Assembly (NCBI GenBank): GCA_900169235.1 | Contig: FWCC01000563.1 | Location: 1-23,214 of the forward strand | Direction: 5' to 3' | Length of the DNA: 23,214 nucleotides | DNA from: Zarea fungicola | Lineage: Eukaryota > Ascomycota > Sordariomycetes > Hypocreales > Cordycipitaceae | Part shown: positions 1 to 10,205 of the stretch, in pieces | Layout of the letters: every line of letters begins with the position of its first letter | How positions within the stretch are numbered: position 1 is the first letter of the stretch | Position numbers and translations under genes: made by a program | Notes under the pieces: model-generated | The model's database searches: none | What the model was told of the DNA's origin: nothing | Seen by the model: only the letters and a program-made list of their open reading frames with translations

Positions 1-898
1 TGTCACCCACATGGGTAGGTACCTTTATTTGACCAACGTTATTTAGTTGGTGTGTTGGTACGCAGCGCCTTGTTTTTTGCTGTCAAACAACTCCATAGAG
101 GGCGCTCGCTGTGGATGGGGCGGCGGTCCGTAACGTTCCAGCCCACAGTTAATAAAACCACCGCCGAGTCTTTTTCTCCATTCCTCTGCTTTAGCAATTA
201 AATAGATAGTGTACACGTCAATTGAATAAGAATAAGCATTTATGAGATTAAACAAGACAAAGTATCCATCTATATCGCGCACAAGTAAGCGCATCGGTCT
301 GTCTGTGTCGTAATATGCACCCTTGGCTGTATAAGAAAAAGCGGCACCGGCCGTCAGCCAGCTGGAGCTACCGAGACCTTTGGCCAGCTGGGGGGTCCTG
401 TACACCGCGCGGTCCCAGACCGCAGCTATATACATACATGGTAGGTAGGACGAGCCTTGATCTGCAGCTATAACTGAACTAAAAAGTGTCGCTGTACTTT
501 GGGATCAAAGGAGAGGACATTCAATTCTTTTCCGGCCATCCGACTACTGTGATCCAACCGAAAAGGGGCTCATAGGCTGGGAAGAAAAAGAAATGTAACG
601 GGAGGGAAAAAACATTGAAACAGCTCACACGCTGGCGAACTGGCCGAGCATGTCCGACCCACCCCCGATATTTCGCCCTGGTTGACCAGGGTTTTTTTCT
701 GCCCTCCTGGGTGGCATCTGACGGACTGACTGACGGACTGACTGATTGACTCCATCGGCGAAAGTCTGCGCTCTTTCCCCGAACCCCCCCGACCCCATCG
801 CTTGGAGCATAGTCTGATCTTTTTCTTTCCTCTCACCATCTACTTCTTTGTCCACCTTGCATCACAGTTTGCGATTGCATCCATCATTTACATACACA
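1..898. other. Left-edge intergenic region and aminotransferase promoter
   Basis: I see no convincing gene here. A 130-codon open frame on the minus strand (435 to 43) resembles nothing I recognise and is probably chance. A TAGGTACC-type motif lies at about 14-24 and GGTAGGTAGG at about 439. A pyrimidine-rich stretch at about 815-860, directly upstream of the aminotransferase start, is typical of fungal core promoters. There is no ATG on the plus strand between about 805 and 898, which supports the start chosen for that gene. A 12-bp tandem repeat at 719-750 is listed separately. Confidence 0.5.
719..750. repeat. Short tandem repeat, 12-bp unit
   Basis: The unit TGACGGACTGAC occurs twice in perfect tandem (719-730, 731-742), followed by the degenerate partial copy TGATTGAC (743-750). 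It lies about 150 bp upstream of the aminotransferase start codon. It could be a cluster of TGAC half-sites for a bZIP or homeodomain-type factor, but that is inference only. Confidence 0.7.
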
Positions 899-2542
899 AT
901 GCTCTCTACTCTCCGTTTCGCTGGCCGTCAGGCCACTCAGCGCGCGACTGTTGCTGTTGTTGCCGGTCGCGCTGCCGCTTCCACATGGGCCAACGTTCCC
1001 CAGGGTCCTCCTGTGAGTAATTGATGCTCCAAATTTGATGCAGCTGAATTGAAGCTAACTACGGTCTCTTGCTTAGGATGTGAGTATTTATGCGCCACCT
1101 GCGCTCACCAGCTCCAGTGTCAAGCATCGCTGAAGCCGCCTTTTTGTTTGTCATGTGCTAACCGCCCGTTCCTCGTTTGCGCATCCAGGCCATTCTTGGT
1201 ATGCGCTCTCCGCTAAACCTATCAATTGTATTAAAAAAAAGCTAATGCGTGTGTAATATAGGTATCACCGAGGCCTTCAAGGCCGACAGCTTCGAAAAGA
1301 AGATCAACCTCGGTTCGTTTATACTCCTCCGACACTCTATAGCGGCGATGAGCAATCATAAGCTAACAAATCACCACGCGTCGAAGGTGTCGGTGCCTAC
1401 CGTGATGACAAGGGCAAGCCCTATGTGCTACCTTCCGTCCGTGAAGCCGAGCAGAAGGTTATTGATGAGAAGCTGAACAAGGAGTACGCCGGCATCACCG
1501 GTGTCCCCGAGCTCCCTCCCCTGGCCGCCAAGCTCGCCTATGGTGAGAACTCGTCCGCCCTCGACCGACTTGCCATTACCCAGTCCATCTCCGGCACTGG
1601 TGCCCTGCGCATCGGCGCTGACTTCCTCGCCCGCTTCTACCCCGGTGAGAAGAAGATTTACATTCCCACCCCGTCCTGGGCCAACCACAAGGCTGTCTTC
1701 ACCGACGCCGGCCTTAAGGTCGAGCAGTACCGCTACTACAACAAGGACACGATTGGCCTCGACTTTGAGGGCATGATTGCCGACCTTAAGGCCGCCCCCG
1801 ACGGCAGCGTTTTTCTCTTCCACGCCTGCGCTCACAACCCCACTGGTGTCGACCCCACGCCCGAGCAGTGGAAGCAGATCTCCCAGATCACCAAGCAGCA
1901 GGGCCACTTTGCCTTCTTCGACATGGCCTACCAGGGCTTTGCCAGCGGCAACATTGATACCGATGCCTTTGCCGTCCGTCACTTCGTTGAGGAGGGCCAC
2001 AACATTGCACTGTGCCAGTCTTTCGCCAAGAACATGGTAAGCCGCGGAAAATCCATACCAACAAAGGCACTCCGCTAATGTGACATTTGTAGGGTCTCTA
2101 TGGTGAGCGTGTTGGTGCCTTCTCCATTGTCTGCGAGGATGCCGCCGAGAAGAAGCGCGTCGACTCTCAGCTCAAGATTATTATCCGCCCCATCTATTCC
2201 AACCCTCCTATCCACGGCGCTCGCATCGCCTCCACCATCCTCGCTGACCCCAAGCTACGCGAGCAGTGGCTTGCTGAGCTGAAGGGCATGGCTGACCGCA
2301 TCATCACCATGCGTGCTCTTCTCAAGGAGAACCTTGAGAAGCTCGGCTCCAAGCACGACTGGTCTCACATCACCTCCCAGATTGGCATGTTCGCCTACAC
2401 TGGCCTGACTGCCGAGGAGATGACCAAGCTTGCCCAGGAATTCTCCGTCTATGCCACCAAGGATGGCCGCATCTCCGTTGCTGGTATCACCAGCGAGAAC
2501 GTCGGCCGCCTTGCTGATGCCATCTTCAAGGTTAAGGGTTAA
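899..2542 (+). CDS. AAT1: Aspartate aminotransferase, mitochondrial
   Basis: PLP-dependent enzyme interconverting aspartate + 2-oxoglutarate and oxaloacetate + glutamate; part of the malate-aspartate shuttle. Predicted exons: 899-1012, 1077-1079, 1189-1198, 1262-1312, 1387-2036, 2093-2542, giving 425 aa, normal for the mitochondrial family. The N-terminus is an Arg/Ala-rich presequence without acids. Family landmarks in order are [39 protein letters not shown] and the PLP-lysine motif [16 protein letters not shown], split by intron 5. All introns are GT-AG with GCTAAC or GCTAAT branch sites (64, 109, 63, 74 and 56 bp). The second exon is only GAT, encoding the Asp of the PPDAILG segment. The first ATG of the leader was taken as start. 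Convergent with the neighbour at 2865-3995. Identity is certain; the micro-exon is inferred. Confidence 0.95.
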
Positions 2543-2864
2543 ATTAACTTGCCATTACCACGTTTGGAAGTAGTGACTGAAAAATACGGTGGATGCGTTG
2601 ATATTTAATGAGTGGACACCTTATTTGGTTCATTTTTAACGAAGAAGTGGAAAAATGAAGGGGAGAAAAGATCTGCATGAATGCCATCTATCATTCTTGC
2701 CGTCCCTTTGGGTTTTACGCTTATGGTAGCAAATGTACTTGTACTCTACATACTTTAGACTGAACAAAATATACCAATTCATTGTTTTGGTACACGCGTA
2801 GTTGTCTTTGTAACGGTATAATGGCTCCATTTGTCTAGTTTTGTTTATTCGACTGCTTCTCTCG
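2543..2864. other. Convergent 3' intergenic region
   Basis: AT-rich spacer of 322 bp between two convergent stop codons. It should hold both 3' UTRs and polyadenylation signals. No gene or structured element stands out. Confidence 0.6.
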
Positions 2865-3995
2865 TTATCGGGTATGTAAACGGGCCAAATCTTGAGTGAC
2901 CTCGTCCACCTGCCGCCCGATTTCTTCATGCGCTTTTGCCATTTCCCGCATCATCCTCTCCTTTGCACTGCCGCCGCCGTCATCCACATCTACGCCATAC
3001 TCTTTCAGCTCGCGCTGCAGATTGCGCACGCGCTCGGCGCCGCGCATCTTGGCATCTCGCAGGTGCGCCGCGTACGTACGCAGCGCCGAAACCACCTCTG
3101 GCGAGTAGACGGCCTCCTGCAACCCCGTGAGCGTCTGCGCAGCCTCGGACTCGGCCTTTTGCGCCAGAAGGGCCACCTCGGAGGCGCGCAGCTCTAGGGA
3201 GTGCGCAATGGGCCCGTGCTTGGCCTCGAGGCAGCGGACGAGATGCGTCTGGATCTCGGCGTACATGTACAGCAGCTGGGTGAGCGACGAGACGACGCGC
3301 ATACGGGCGGCCATGAGGGATGCGCGCGCCGCCGCCAGCTGGTCCCTCAGCGAGGCATAGTCGTTTTCGAGGGCCGGGATGTGGCGGTGGACAAAGGACG
3401 GGTTGGTGGCCGGGTGGGTGAGCCGCGTGACGGCGAGGGCCGAGGCGTGCAGGTTGGCGGACACGAGGGCCGCGAGCTCGGGGGCGAGGGTTGTGAGGTT
3501 GGACAACGGAGGGCTGCCGAGAAGGAGGGCGGCCGACTCTGGTGATATCGCAGGCGGGGAGGAGGACGCAGCGTTGAGAAGCGGTGGGAGGATTAGGAGC
3601 AGGTCGACGAGCGACTCGGAGAGGTCGGTGTGGGAAGAGGAGTCGCGCACGGTCTGGGAGTTGCTGGGAACCCGTGATGCTGGACTTTGTCGCGGCTGGT
3701 CTGCGGGGGAAGCTGTGGCAATTGCTCTCTCGAGAAGATGTTGCTTTGCGGCCTTCAAGCGGTGCTGGTTGGCTTGCTAAATGGCGGAGCGTCAGTCAAA
3801 ATGGTGAGGCATGCTATGAAGTTGGGGTTGCACTGAGGGTGGTAGTAATACATTATGAATCGTTTCATTCTCTTTTGATTCTTTACTTCTTCTAGACGTT
3901 CCATCAGGGTTCAGAATGGATGTTGTGAGGGTTTTGTACAGCTTTGCAAAGTCTGGGTTGCTCTCGAGGACATGCTCGTCGACTGGTGGAAACAT
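2865..3995 (-). CDS. Coiled-coil protein, probable augmin subunit HAUS4-like
   Basis: Two exons on the minus strand: 3995-3852 and 3776-2865, joined across a 75-bp phase-0 intron (donor GTATTA, acceptor TTTAG, branch CTGAC), give 351 aa. A donor at GTGCAA, 18 nt further in, would also keep frame. The N-terminus has a PPV...L..NPDFAKLYKTL pattern resembling the start of animal HAUS4. The middle is Ala/Leu-rich helix. Around residues 225-250 a stretch of the type CLEAKHGPIAHSLELR resembles the HAUS4 core, and the C-terminal third is charged heptad-like coiled coil. No enzymatic motif is visible. Augmin recruits gamma-tubulin to spindle microtubules. The match is from memory of the family, not an alignment, so the name is tentative while the coding call is firm. 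Divergent from the bL28m gene. Confidence 0.8.
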
Positions 3996-4550
3996 GGCTT
4001 TGGATGTGAAGGAAGAATGCGCGAAAGGGTATCAAATGCGAACGAAACAGATAAATAAAAATAACGACACCTAAAAGAAACAATCACCGCAAAAGACCGA
4101 TTATAAGTTTCTTTCCTCGTCAATTTGTTACAGACAAGAAAAGTTTCTAAAAGTCAACATGGAGAATTCCGTCCAAGCTGCCCCTCGTCGCTCTCCGAAC
4201 AAGATGGTGCTGTGCCGGCACAGTGGAGTCATCAAGGTTTCCCGCCACTTAGTACTAGTGTGTTTTTACAGGCCCTGCCAGGGGCAATGACAGTAGAAAT
4301 ACATGCCCGGATAATTAGCGCTTCCGACGTGGCCAAAATTATGTTTGGGTGTGCCGCCCAGCACCCGAAAGACCATTCTACACCGGGGAGGAGTGAATCG
4401 AATCTGCTCCGTCGGCTCCAATTCTGTCAATTCTCGATCACCCGTCTCCCAAAAAATGCTATCATAACGACGCCAATCATACAGATTCGAATTGACAAAC
4501 CTCAAATCGATACCGGTGACTGAGCACACAACCGCTAATCCCCGTCTACG
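3996..4550. promoter_or_regulatory. Shared divergent promoter region
   Basis: 555 bp between the divergent HAUS4-like and bL28m start codons, so it should contain both promoters. A 132-codon plus-strand frame (4125-4523) ends just before the bL28m start, but its composition looks random and it is not called as a gene. No TATA box or named operator is evident. Confidence 0.5.
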
Positions 4551-5402
4551 ATGGCCTTGAGACTCTCCTCGACGAGGTCAATCCTCTCACGGGCGACCCA
4601 ATGCCCGCTCGCAAGCCGACCAACGGTTTTACCTTTCCTCACATCACATATTGTCACCACACCCGCCGCCGCCCCCTCCCTCAGATCCTTCTCGACGACC
4701 CAGGCCCGGCAGACCAAAACGGTCAAGGCGCACCGCCTGCCCTCGGAGCTGATCCCCCCTTACCCGTACGGCGAGCGCCAGGTCTACAAGCAGTCGAACC
4801 GGGGCCTCTACGGCAGCGCGCGCATCCGCTACGGTAACATTGTCGCGGCGCGTAAGAACAAGACGCGGCGCTTCTGGCGGCCCAACGTGCACGTCAAGGC
4901 CTTTTACCTGCCCGCGCTGGAGGCCCGCATCAAGACGCGCCTGACGCTGCGGGTGCTCAAGACGATCCGCCGCGAGGGGGGTCTCGAGAACTACCTCCTC
5001 AAGAGCAAGCCGGCGCGCATCAAGGAGCTCGGCCCCGGCGGCTGGAACATGCGCTGGCTACTCATGCAGAGCCAGGCCGTGCAGCGGCGCTTCAACGAGG
5101 AGCGAATCGCCCTGGGCGTGGAGCCCAAGGAGATTGAGGATAGGGACGACATTATCCGCTTCGCCCTCGACTATGCTACACCGGGACCCCTAAGCATGCG
5201 GAGCAAGGAGACGCTGGAGGAGCTGCGCGAGGCGTTTCATCACTCGCTCACGCTGGGTAACGAGGACCTGGCGAGCCTGGAGGGGATTGAGGAGCTGTCG
5301 GACGAGGAGGAGGCCTTGCTGCTACAGCAGCTCGAGGAGGCAGATGCGGGAGAGGCTGCCCAGGCAGAGGCGCAAGCTGAACAAAACCCTGCACATTTGT
5401 AA
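4551..5402 (+). CDS. MRPL24: Mitochondrial large-subunit ribosomal protein bL28m
   Basis: Structural protein of the mitochondrial 54S large ribosomal subunit, homologue of bacterial L28 and yeast Mrpl24. Intronless, 283 aa. Residues 1 to about 52 are rich in Arg, Ser and Thr with no acids and end near RSFSTTQA, a typical matrix-targeting presequence. The bL28 core follows at about 80-150: GLYGSARIRYGNIV, then the basic KNKTRRFWRPNV, then LRVLKTIRREGGLENYLL. Residues 160-283 form the fungal mitochondrial extension and end in an acidic Glu/Ala-rich tail. The start is the first ATG of the frame and gives an intact presequence. The gene is clearly more GC-rich than its surroundings, including many CGC codons. 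Convergent with PRM1. Confidence 0.93.
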   Translation: MALRLSSTRSILSRATQCPLASRPTVLPFLTSHIVTTPAAAPSLRSFSTTQARQTKTVKAHRLPSELIPPYPYGERQVYKQSNRGLYGSARIRYGNIVAARKNKTRRFWRPNVHVKAFYLPALEARIKTRLTLRVLKTIRREGGLENYLLKSKPARIKELGPGGWNMRWLLMQSQAVQRRFNEERIALGVEPKEIEDRDDIIRFALDYATPGPLSMRSKETLEELREAFHHSLTLGNEDLASLEGIEELSDEEEALLLQQLEEADAGEAAQAEAQAEQNPAHL

Positions 5403-5886
5403 AGTAAAATGTTACAGAGGGACCAGCAGAGGGAAAATGTGAACTTCTTCTATCGTTTCCTAGCTTGGGCAACCTAGAACAAGAAGCTTCTCTATCTGCA
5501 TGTATTCTACATCACCATGTATACTCAATCTGGAGTTTGTATATTCTGACTGCTCAAGGCTATAGTACCAAAAATCCAACTCGTAAGCCATTGCAACCAG
5601 GCTAGAAAGTGAAGGGCAGATTTTTTTTTTAGAGATTTTGATAGAGATAAGAGGATATTCAATTTAGATGAATCACCACTCTGCTGTTCAATTTTCGGAC
5701 TGGTGTATTCAAGAGCAGGAAAAACAAAATCGAGGGAGGAAAATAACATAACAATACCTCCCATTCTAAACCATTAACAGCCATCTACCAGATATCTTCA
5801 CCCATAACGCCGACATTGCCGATCAAACAAACGCAGTTGTAGAAACTCGACCGAGACATAGCAGCATCACGTAACATTTACCGATA
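5403..5886. other. Convergent 3' intergenic region
   Basis: 484 bp of AT-rich spacer between the bL28m and PRM1 stop codons, with a T-run at about 5621-5631. A short minus-strand frame of 79 codons (5764-5525) shows nothing protein-like. It probably holds both polyadenylation regions only. Confidence 0.6.
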
Positions 5887-8016
5887 CTAGACGGAGTTGT
5901 TTCCGTAATGCCCGTGCGGGCCTGCCTTCTCCTGTAGCGGTATATGCCTTGATCGGGCAGTATCGTCCCCGTAGTCGCCAAAGCGGCCATCAGCCGCACC
6001 ATGACTTGGTGGAGAGCGGGGAGCAAGAGGTGGACGGTCGTCACCAGTGTAGCGCATTGCTTCCTGTGTCTTGCCTGCGGAGGGGGTGGCCATGCCCGCC
6101 AGTGTGCGGACAACGCCGAGTAGGACGACAATGATGTAGACCAGAAATATGCCAGTCGATATGAGTGCCTCCTGAATGATGTTGTTCCGCATCCAGTTGA
6201 CCACATGTAGAACAGCGCCACTGACTTCATCTGTCGTTACAGATGACGGTGAGGAGAGGAACGTTTTGAGGTCGGAGTCGCCAGTAATGGATTCGTTAGC
6301 CCCCTGACTGAAAGTGTCATTAGGAAACAAGGGAAAGTCGACATGGGCATGGTCATGCACCCAGGTTAAACCTTTCTGGACATTCTCAATCTTAATACCA
6401 ATAACGCAGTGGAGAACGGATTTAATGGGATCAAGCAGGACAGTGCCATTGAACACGGTCTCGAGACCTTTCTCCATCGTATTCACGAATGTGGTGATGG
6501 TGTTGTTGACGGCATCGGTGGCATTTGTCACATAACCTAAGACGTCCTTGTTGATGTCGTTGTTGAGACCTGTAACAACGCCGTTGGCATCGGCAGCCCA
6601 GTCGAGCGACACTTTCTCCAGAGTATCGACCACTTCGCCGGCAAAAGCACCGACTTGGCTTGTGAGTTCAGGCACCTCCTTTTGTACAGCCTTGAGCAAA
6701 ATCCACTGGCAAAAACAAGAAAAGAAGCCAGCAATTGCCAGAGATAGCACAAAGAGGGCTGCTGGGGAGGTGGCATAGGCCACACACCATCTCATCAGTA
6801 CTTGTCGGTCTCCCTTAAAGTGCGAGCCAAGCTTGATGCCAACTCTTGATGTAAACGGTCGAGATGCAATGTAGACGACATCCATGGGATCAAATCGGTT
6901 CTTTTCAACAAGTTTGGCATGCTTCTGCTGGCGTCTCCAACGATGGACCTCGAGAATTGCCATTGGCGCAATGGCTAGCACGGCGAGGAGGCTGAGAACA
7001 ACCAGAAAGATGATCCGGGCCTTTTGAATAAGATCAAAGAGCCTCTGGAAAAACTTGGTCAATGTGTCATTGTCTGAACAAAATGTGAGCTGTTGCTTTT
7101 GGGCCAGAGGAAAAACGTCCCTTTTGAACTGCCAGTTTGCATAGGTGTCGTTGAGGGCCTGTCGCACAATTTGAAATGGAAACGAAACGGCTTGACTCGT
7201 GAGATTTTGAACGTCTTCAAAAGTAGGAAGATTCTGGTTGAGCTTCTGAACATCCTTGACAAAGTTATCCGGATTGAGATTGAAGGCTTTCAGCTGATTG
7301 ACCGGTGTGGAGAAATCCACCTTGGGGATGTCCGGAATTAGCTTTCCAAAGACAGAATTCTGAATTCCCTGAGTGACCTTGTTGATGGCTGTTTCCAAGT
7401 CACCAGAGATATCTTGAATTTCTTTGGTGGTGCTGTTAATAACGTCGTTGAATGATTGGGTCGCATCTTTGGTGACGGATGCCACAACATCTAAACTACC
7501 ATGTACCATGGCAGTAATAAGACAAGTGTATGTGGCAGTCATGAAGTTGATAAAAAAGATGATCATGGCGGGAACAGCTTGCATAATAAGATCCAGAATG
7601 GCGACCATGCCATGCACGGCCTCCTGCATGCCCTTGGCAGCCAATGAATTCACGCCAACTGACAGATAGTGAGGCATGGAAGCCATGGCGCTTCCAATGT
7701 CCTCAACTTTGCTGCACGCGGACAGAGCCTTTGCCTTTGCGTCGCCGACATTGTCCTTGAGCTGAGCAATGAGAAGAACGACGCGAAGGAGGACAAGCAG
7801 CAGAAGAATTGTCCACCGGTTGATCCATATTTGGGAGAGCCTGGCCCGCAAGCTCAGGTATGGTGTGATGTTCGAATATGCGACTGGGTGGGACTCAGGT
7901 TGTGTCTGGTTGTTGTCCACGACCTGGTACGGATCAGAGCGTAGGGAAGTCGGCACCTCAGGGTATGATGCCGGGCCATCATGTCTCCGGAAGGGGAGCA
8001 TTTTGAATCTATTCAT
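5887..8016 (-). CDS. PRM1: Plasma membrane fusion protein PRM1
   Basis: Multispanning membrane protein that promotes plasma-membrane merger during mating and, in filamentous fungi, hyphal or germling fusion. Single exon, 709 aa, close to the length of other filamentous-fungal Prm1 proteins. Visible hydrophobic spans lie at about 67-86, 146-172, 333-356, 413-441 and 612-641. The two large loops between spans carry many Asn-X-Ser/Thr sequons (near 194, 271, 289, 316, 498, 505, 523, 566 and 574), as expected for extracellular loops. The cytosolic N-terminus is Pro/Ser-rich and the C-terminus (645-709) is polar and disordered. A second in-frame Met at residue 6 is an alternative start. The leader on the minus strand (8017 to about 8430) is strongly pyrimidine-rich. 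Downstream it is convergent with bL28m; upstream is a 3.2-kb gene-free gap. Confidence 0.93.
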   Translation of the reverse strand: MNRFKMLPFRRHDGPASYPEVPTSLRSDPYQVVDNNQTQPESHPVAYSNITPYLSLRARLSQIWINRWTILLLLVLLRVVLLIAQLKDNVGDAKAKALSACSKVEDIGSAMASMPHYLSVGVNSLAAKGMQEAVHGMVAILDLIMQAVPAMIIFFINFMTATYTCLITAMVHGSLDVVASVTKDATQSFNDVINSTTKEIQDISGDLETAINKVTQGIQNSVFGKLIPDIPKVDFSTPVNQLKAFNLNPDNFVKDVQKLNQNLPTFEDVQNLTSQAVSFPFQIVRQALNDTYANWQFKRDVFPLAQKQQLTFCSDNDTLTKFFQRLFDLIQKARIIFLVVLSLLAVLAIAPMAILEVHRWRRQQKHAKLVEKNRFDPMDVVYIASRPFTSRVGIKLGSHFKGDRQVLMRWCVAYATSPAALFVLSLAIAGFFSCFCQWILLKAVQKEVPELTSQVGAFAGEVVDTLEKVSLDWAADANGVVTGLNNDINKDVLGYVTNATDAVNNTITTFVNTMEKGLETVFNGTVLLDPIKSVLHCVIGIKIENVQKGLTWVHDHAHVDFPLFPNDTFSQGANESITGDSDLKTFLSSPSSVTTDEVSGAVLHVVNWMRNNIIQEALISTGIFLVYIIVVLLGVVRTLAGMATPSAGKTQEAMRYTGDDRPPLAPRSPPSHGAADGRFGDYGDDTARSRHIPLQEKAGPHGHYGNNSV

Positions 8017-9315
8017 GTTATTGATCGTAGTTCTTCAAAAATGGAAATGTAATAGGAAATGTAAAGAATTTCAGAGTGTGAAGTGAAGTGCGCGGAACAA
8101 GGCGTTGTGCCAGTTTAAGGCGTGTATAAGTTTGTGTTCCTGATCAACAGTGAACAACAGCCGAACAGCGGGCCGTGGCACGCCGAAGAGAAGAGAAAGA
8201 AAAGAGAAAGGATTGAAGCAATGAATATGAATACACTTTGAAAAGAAGCGCAAGCCAAAGCCTTGTTTTTTCTTGAGGGTCAATGAAGTGAATGGGGAAG
8301 GGAAAGTGAAGAGAAGACAAAGAGAACGAGGACAGTTAAAGAAAGGTGAGAGCGGCAGTGCAGCAGCAGAAGACGCACAAGAGGATAGATGCAGGAGGAG
8401 AATAATGCTTACCAGCGTCAGCCCCACGAACGGCAGTAAATAAAAATAATAATGGAAACCAAATGCACGGTGAAACCCTTGTGGTGGCTCTGCTTCAGTA
8501 GAAACGAGGGCGATTTGCTCGTGTTGCTGCGTTTAAGCGCTGGGGAGAAGGTCTGGCCAGTCAGGAAGCAGGCTGGTCGTAGCGGCAAGGTCTTCTCAAA
8601 CGCTTCTTGGCCAGGGCTATTTTGGTCGCAGCTACTTAGGTCAAAGCAACTTTTTGAAAAATAAGCAGAGACAGAAACTGTTGTCCCGAGGGGTATGCAG
8701 TTTTGTTTTAAAGAATGGGAAAAGTTGAGTTGCTCCTGTTATTGTCTGCGTGTACAATGGAGGGGGGTCTCATGGAAGTATGCTGACAATAGACCATCAC
8801 AGCCCTATTCAACTGAATGAATGTGCTGGGGCGGGGATCAATATACTTTTGAGAGACTTGGAGAATAAATTTCAGCGAGCAGGGAAACGGGCTCTGCCAA
8901 ATCTCTCTCTGTTTTTTGTTCATCCAATGTGCAAGGGGGTCACCTCGGAGCAACGAGAAGGTCCAGTGTAGGTGCCCATCGCTCCAAGTCTTCTCACGAA
9001 GCCCATCCGGACCCTAGCTCGTCTTTATTCGATAGGGTGACCGCTATTTTGGGCGAGGCAAAGACGCACACTGACGCCATGGCCTAGAGCTAAAGAGGGT
9101 GTGGCCATCACAACGCCATTGACGTTGTGAGGACTGACGCGTGTAGAATGTATTATGTACTACCAGGATGGACGCAGGCAGGGCGGTTGGCCAAGTGGTA
9201 CGGGTTCCTCATAAGGCAAGTGGGATGTGGATGTTTTAGTAAATGGAGCAAGTCGATTGTGTTGTTTGGCGCCAGGTTTTCGGATCCCGCTACCCAATCA
9301 TTACCTGCCAACCCC

Positions 9316-9368
9316 CTACCTAGGTTGCTAGGTAGTATATAGGTAGTGGTGAGGGGCTTGGAACCCCT
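9316..9368. repeat. Two adjacent small hairpins with CTACCTAG motif
   Basis: CTACCTAG (9316-9323) and CTAGGTAG (9328-9335) form a perfect 8-bp stem with a 4-nt loop. AGGGG (9352-9356) and CCCCT (9364-9368) form a second 5-bp stem with a 7-nt loop. They are followed by CCTACCTG and by ACTAGGTACTCCGTAG. This is one of several clusters of ACCTA/TAGGT motifs in intergenic parts of the window. Confidence 0.65.
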
Positions 9369-9690
9369 ACCTGTGTGGCGTCTTAACTACTAGGTACTCC
9401 GTAGACTGAGAGGTTGCCAATTAGACCCACAGGCCGTGTGCTTCTCTCACAAGCTGCCCACTTCCGGTTTACAACAGGATGGACGATGCCGACAGCTTGC
9501 CTTTCAGACATTTCTGCGAGAAAAGAGCTGAGACAAAGGGAAGAAGACAGTTGGAAAATTTGACAAACAGAGAAGTTTGAGAAATATGACTACACTAATT
9601 AGCAAAAACTAACTCGCAGCTTATAGGGGCTGGCGGCCCGTCCCTGCTGTTTTTGCCAAAACCTGTTTTGACATATTGCTGGGAGGGGTT

Positions 9691-9714
9691 GGCAGCCACA
9701 CAGGCAGCCACACA
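9691..9714. repeat. Perfect 12-bp tandem duplication
   Basis: GGCAGCCACACA occurs twice in perfect tandem (9691-9702 and 9703-9714) in non-coding DNA. No function is suggested. Confidence 0.75.
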
Positions 9715-10205
9715 GTGCTTGAGTGCCAACTTTCAAGTGGCACAGGACCTCTCCGGTGCCCGTTGTCCACTGATTGCCTGCCAACCTGCCTACTACTGCC
9801 GAACTTACAGGGGGTGAGGAAAGGTTCGCCACCGTCGATTCCAGCCACGCTTCTCCAGCTTTTCCAACTCTCTGCCACGCTGTGCCAGGTTGCTACCTAC
9901 ATACCAACCTTCAATGCCAGGAACAGGGGCCAAAACCAAGTTTTATAATTTAATACGTACTCGTATTAAATATTCAGCAATTGATTATTCCGCAATTTTT
10001 GTCACTCAGCCTGTGCAGTGTGAGAGTTCTCTACGGGCTAAGCGGGGCATTTTGCCCCCGACACCGTTGTATCCTTGAAGACCTTCGACTTGATAGACAA
10101 AGCCACTGTGCAGGATTAACGTTTTTCTGGCGCTGGAGGCCGCTAGATACTTTTAAATCGGCTCGCTTACTGGTGACTGTGCTGTAAACTTAGAGTGACT
10201 CTACT

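Noticed and set aside
43..435. 130-codon minus-strand open frame at the left edge
   Set aside because: No recognisable motif, no supporting splice context, and of a length expected by chance in this amount of DNA. It could be the end of a gene running off the window, but nothing supports that.
676..698. Hairpin CCCTGG-TTGA-CCAGGG followed by seven T, like a bacterial intrinsic terminator
   Set aside because: The window is clearly eukaryotic with spliceosomal introns, so rho-independent termination does not apply. It lies in a promoter, not at a gene end.
1428..2000. 190-codon antisense frame across the aminotransferase exon
   Set aside because: Shadow of the codon bias of the real sense gene; Gly/Val/Leu-rich with no domain.
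4125..4523. 132-codon plus-strand frame between HAUS4-like and bL28m genes
   Set aside because: Composition looks random, no domain, and it occupies the shared promoter.
9180..9265. tRNA-like stretch (TTGGCCAAGTGGT A-box-like, CTCATAA anticodon-loop-like)
   Set aside because: No matching B box and no acceptor-stem pairing; the arms do not fold.
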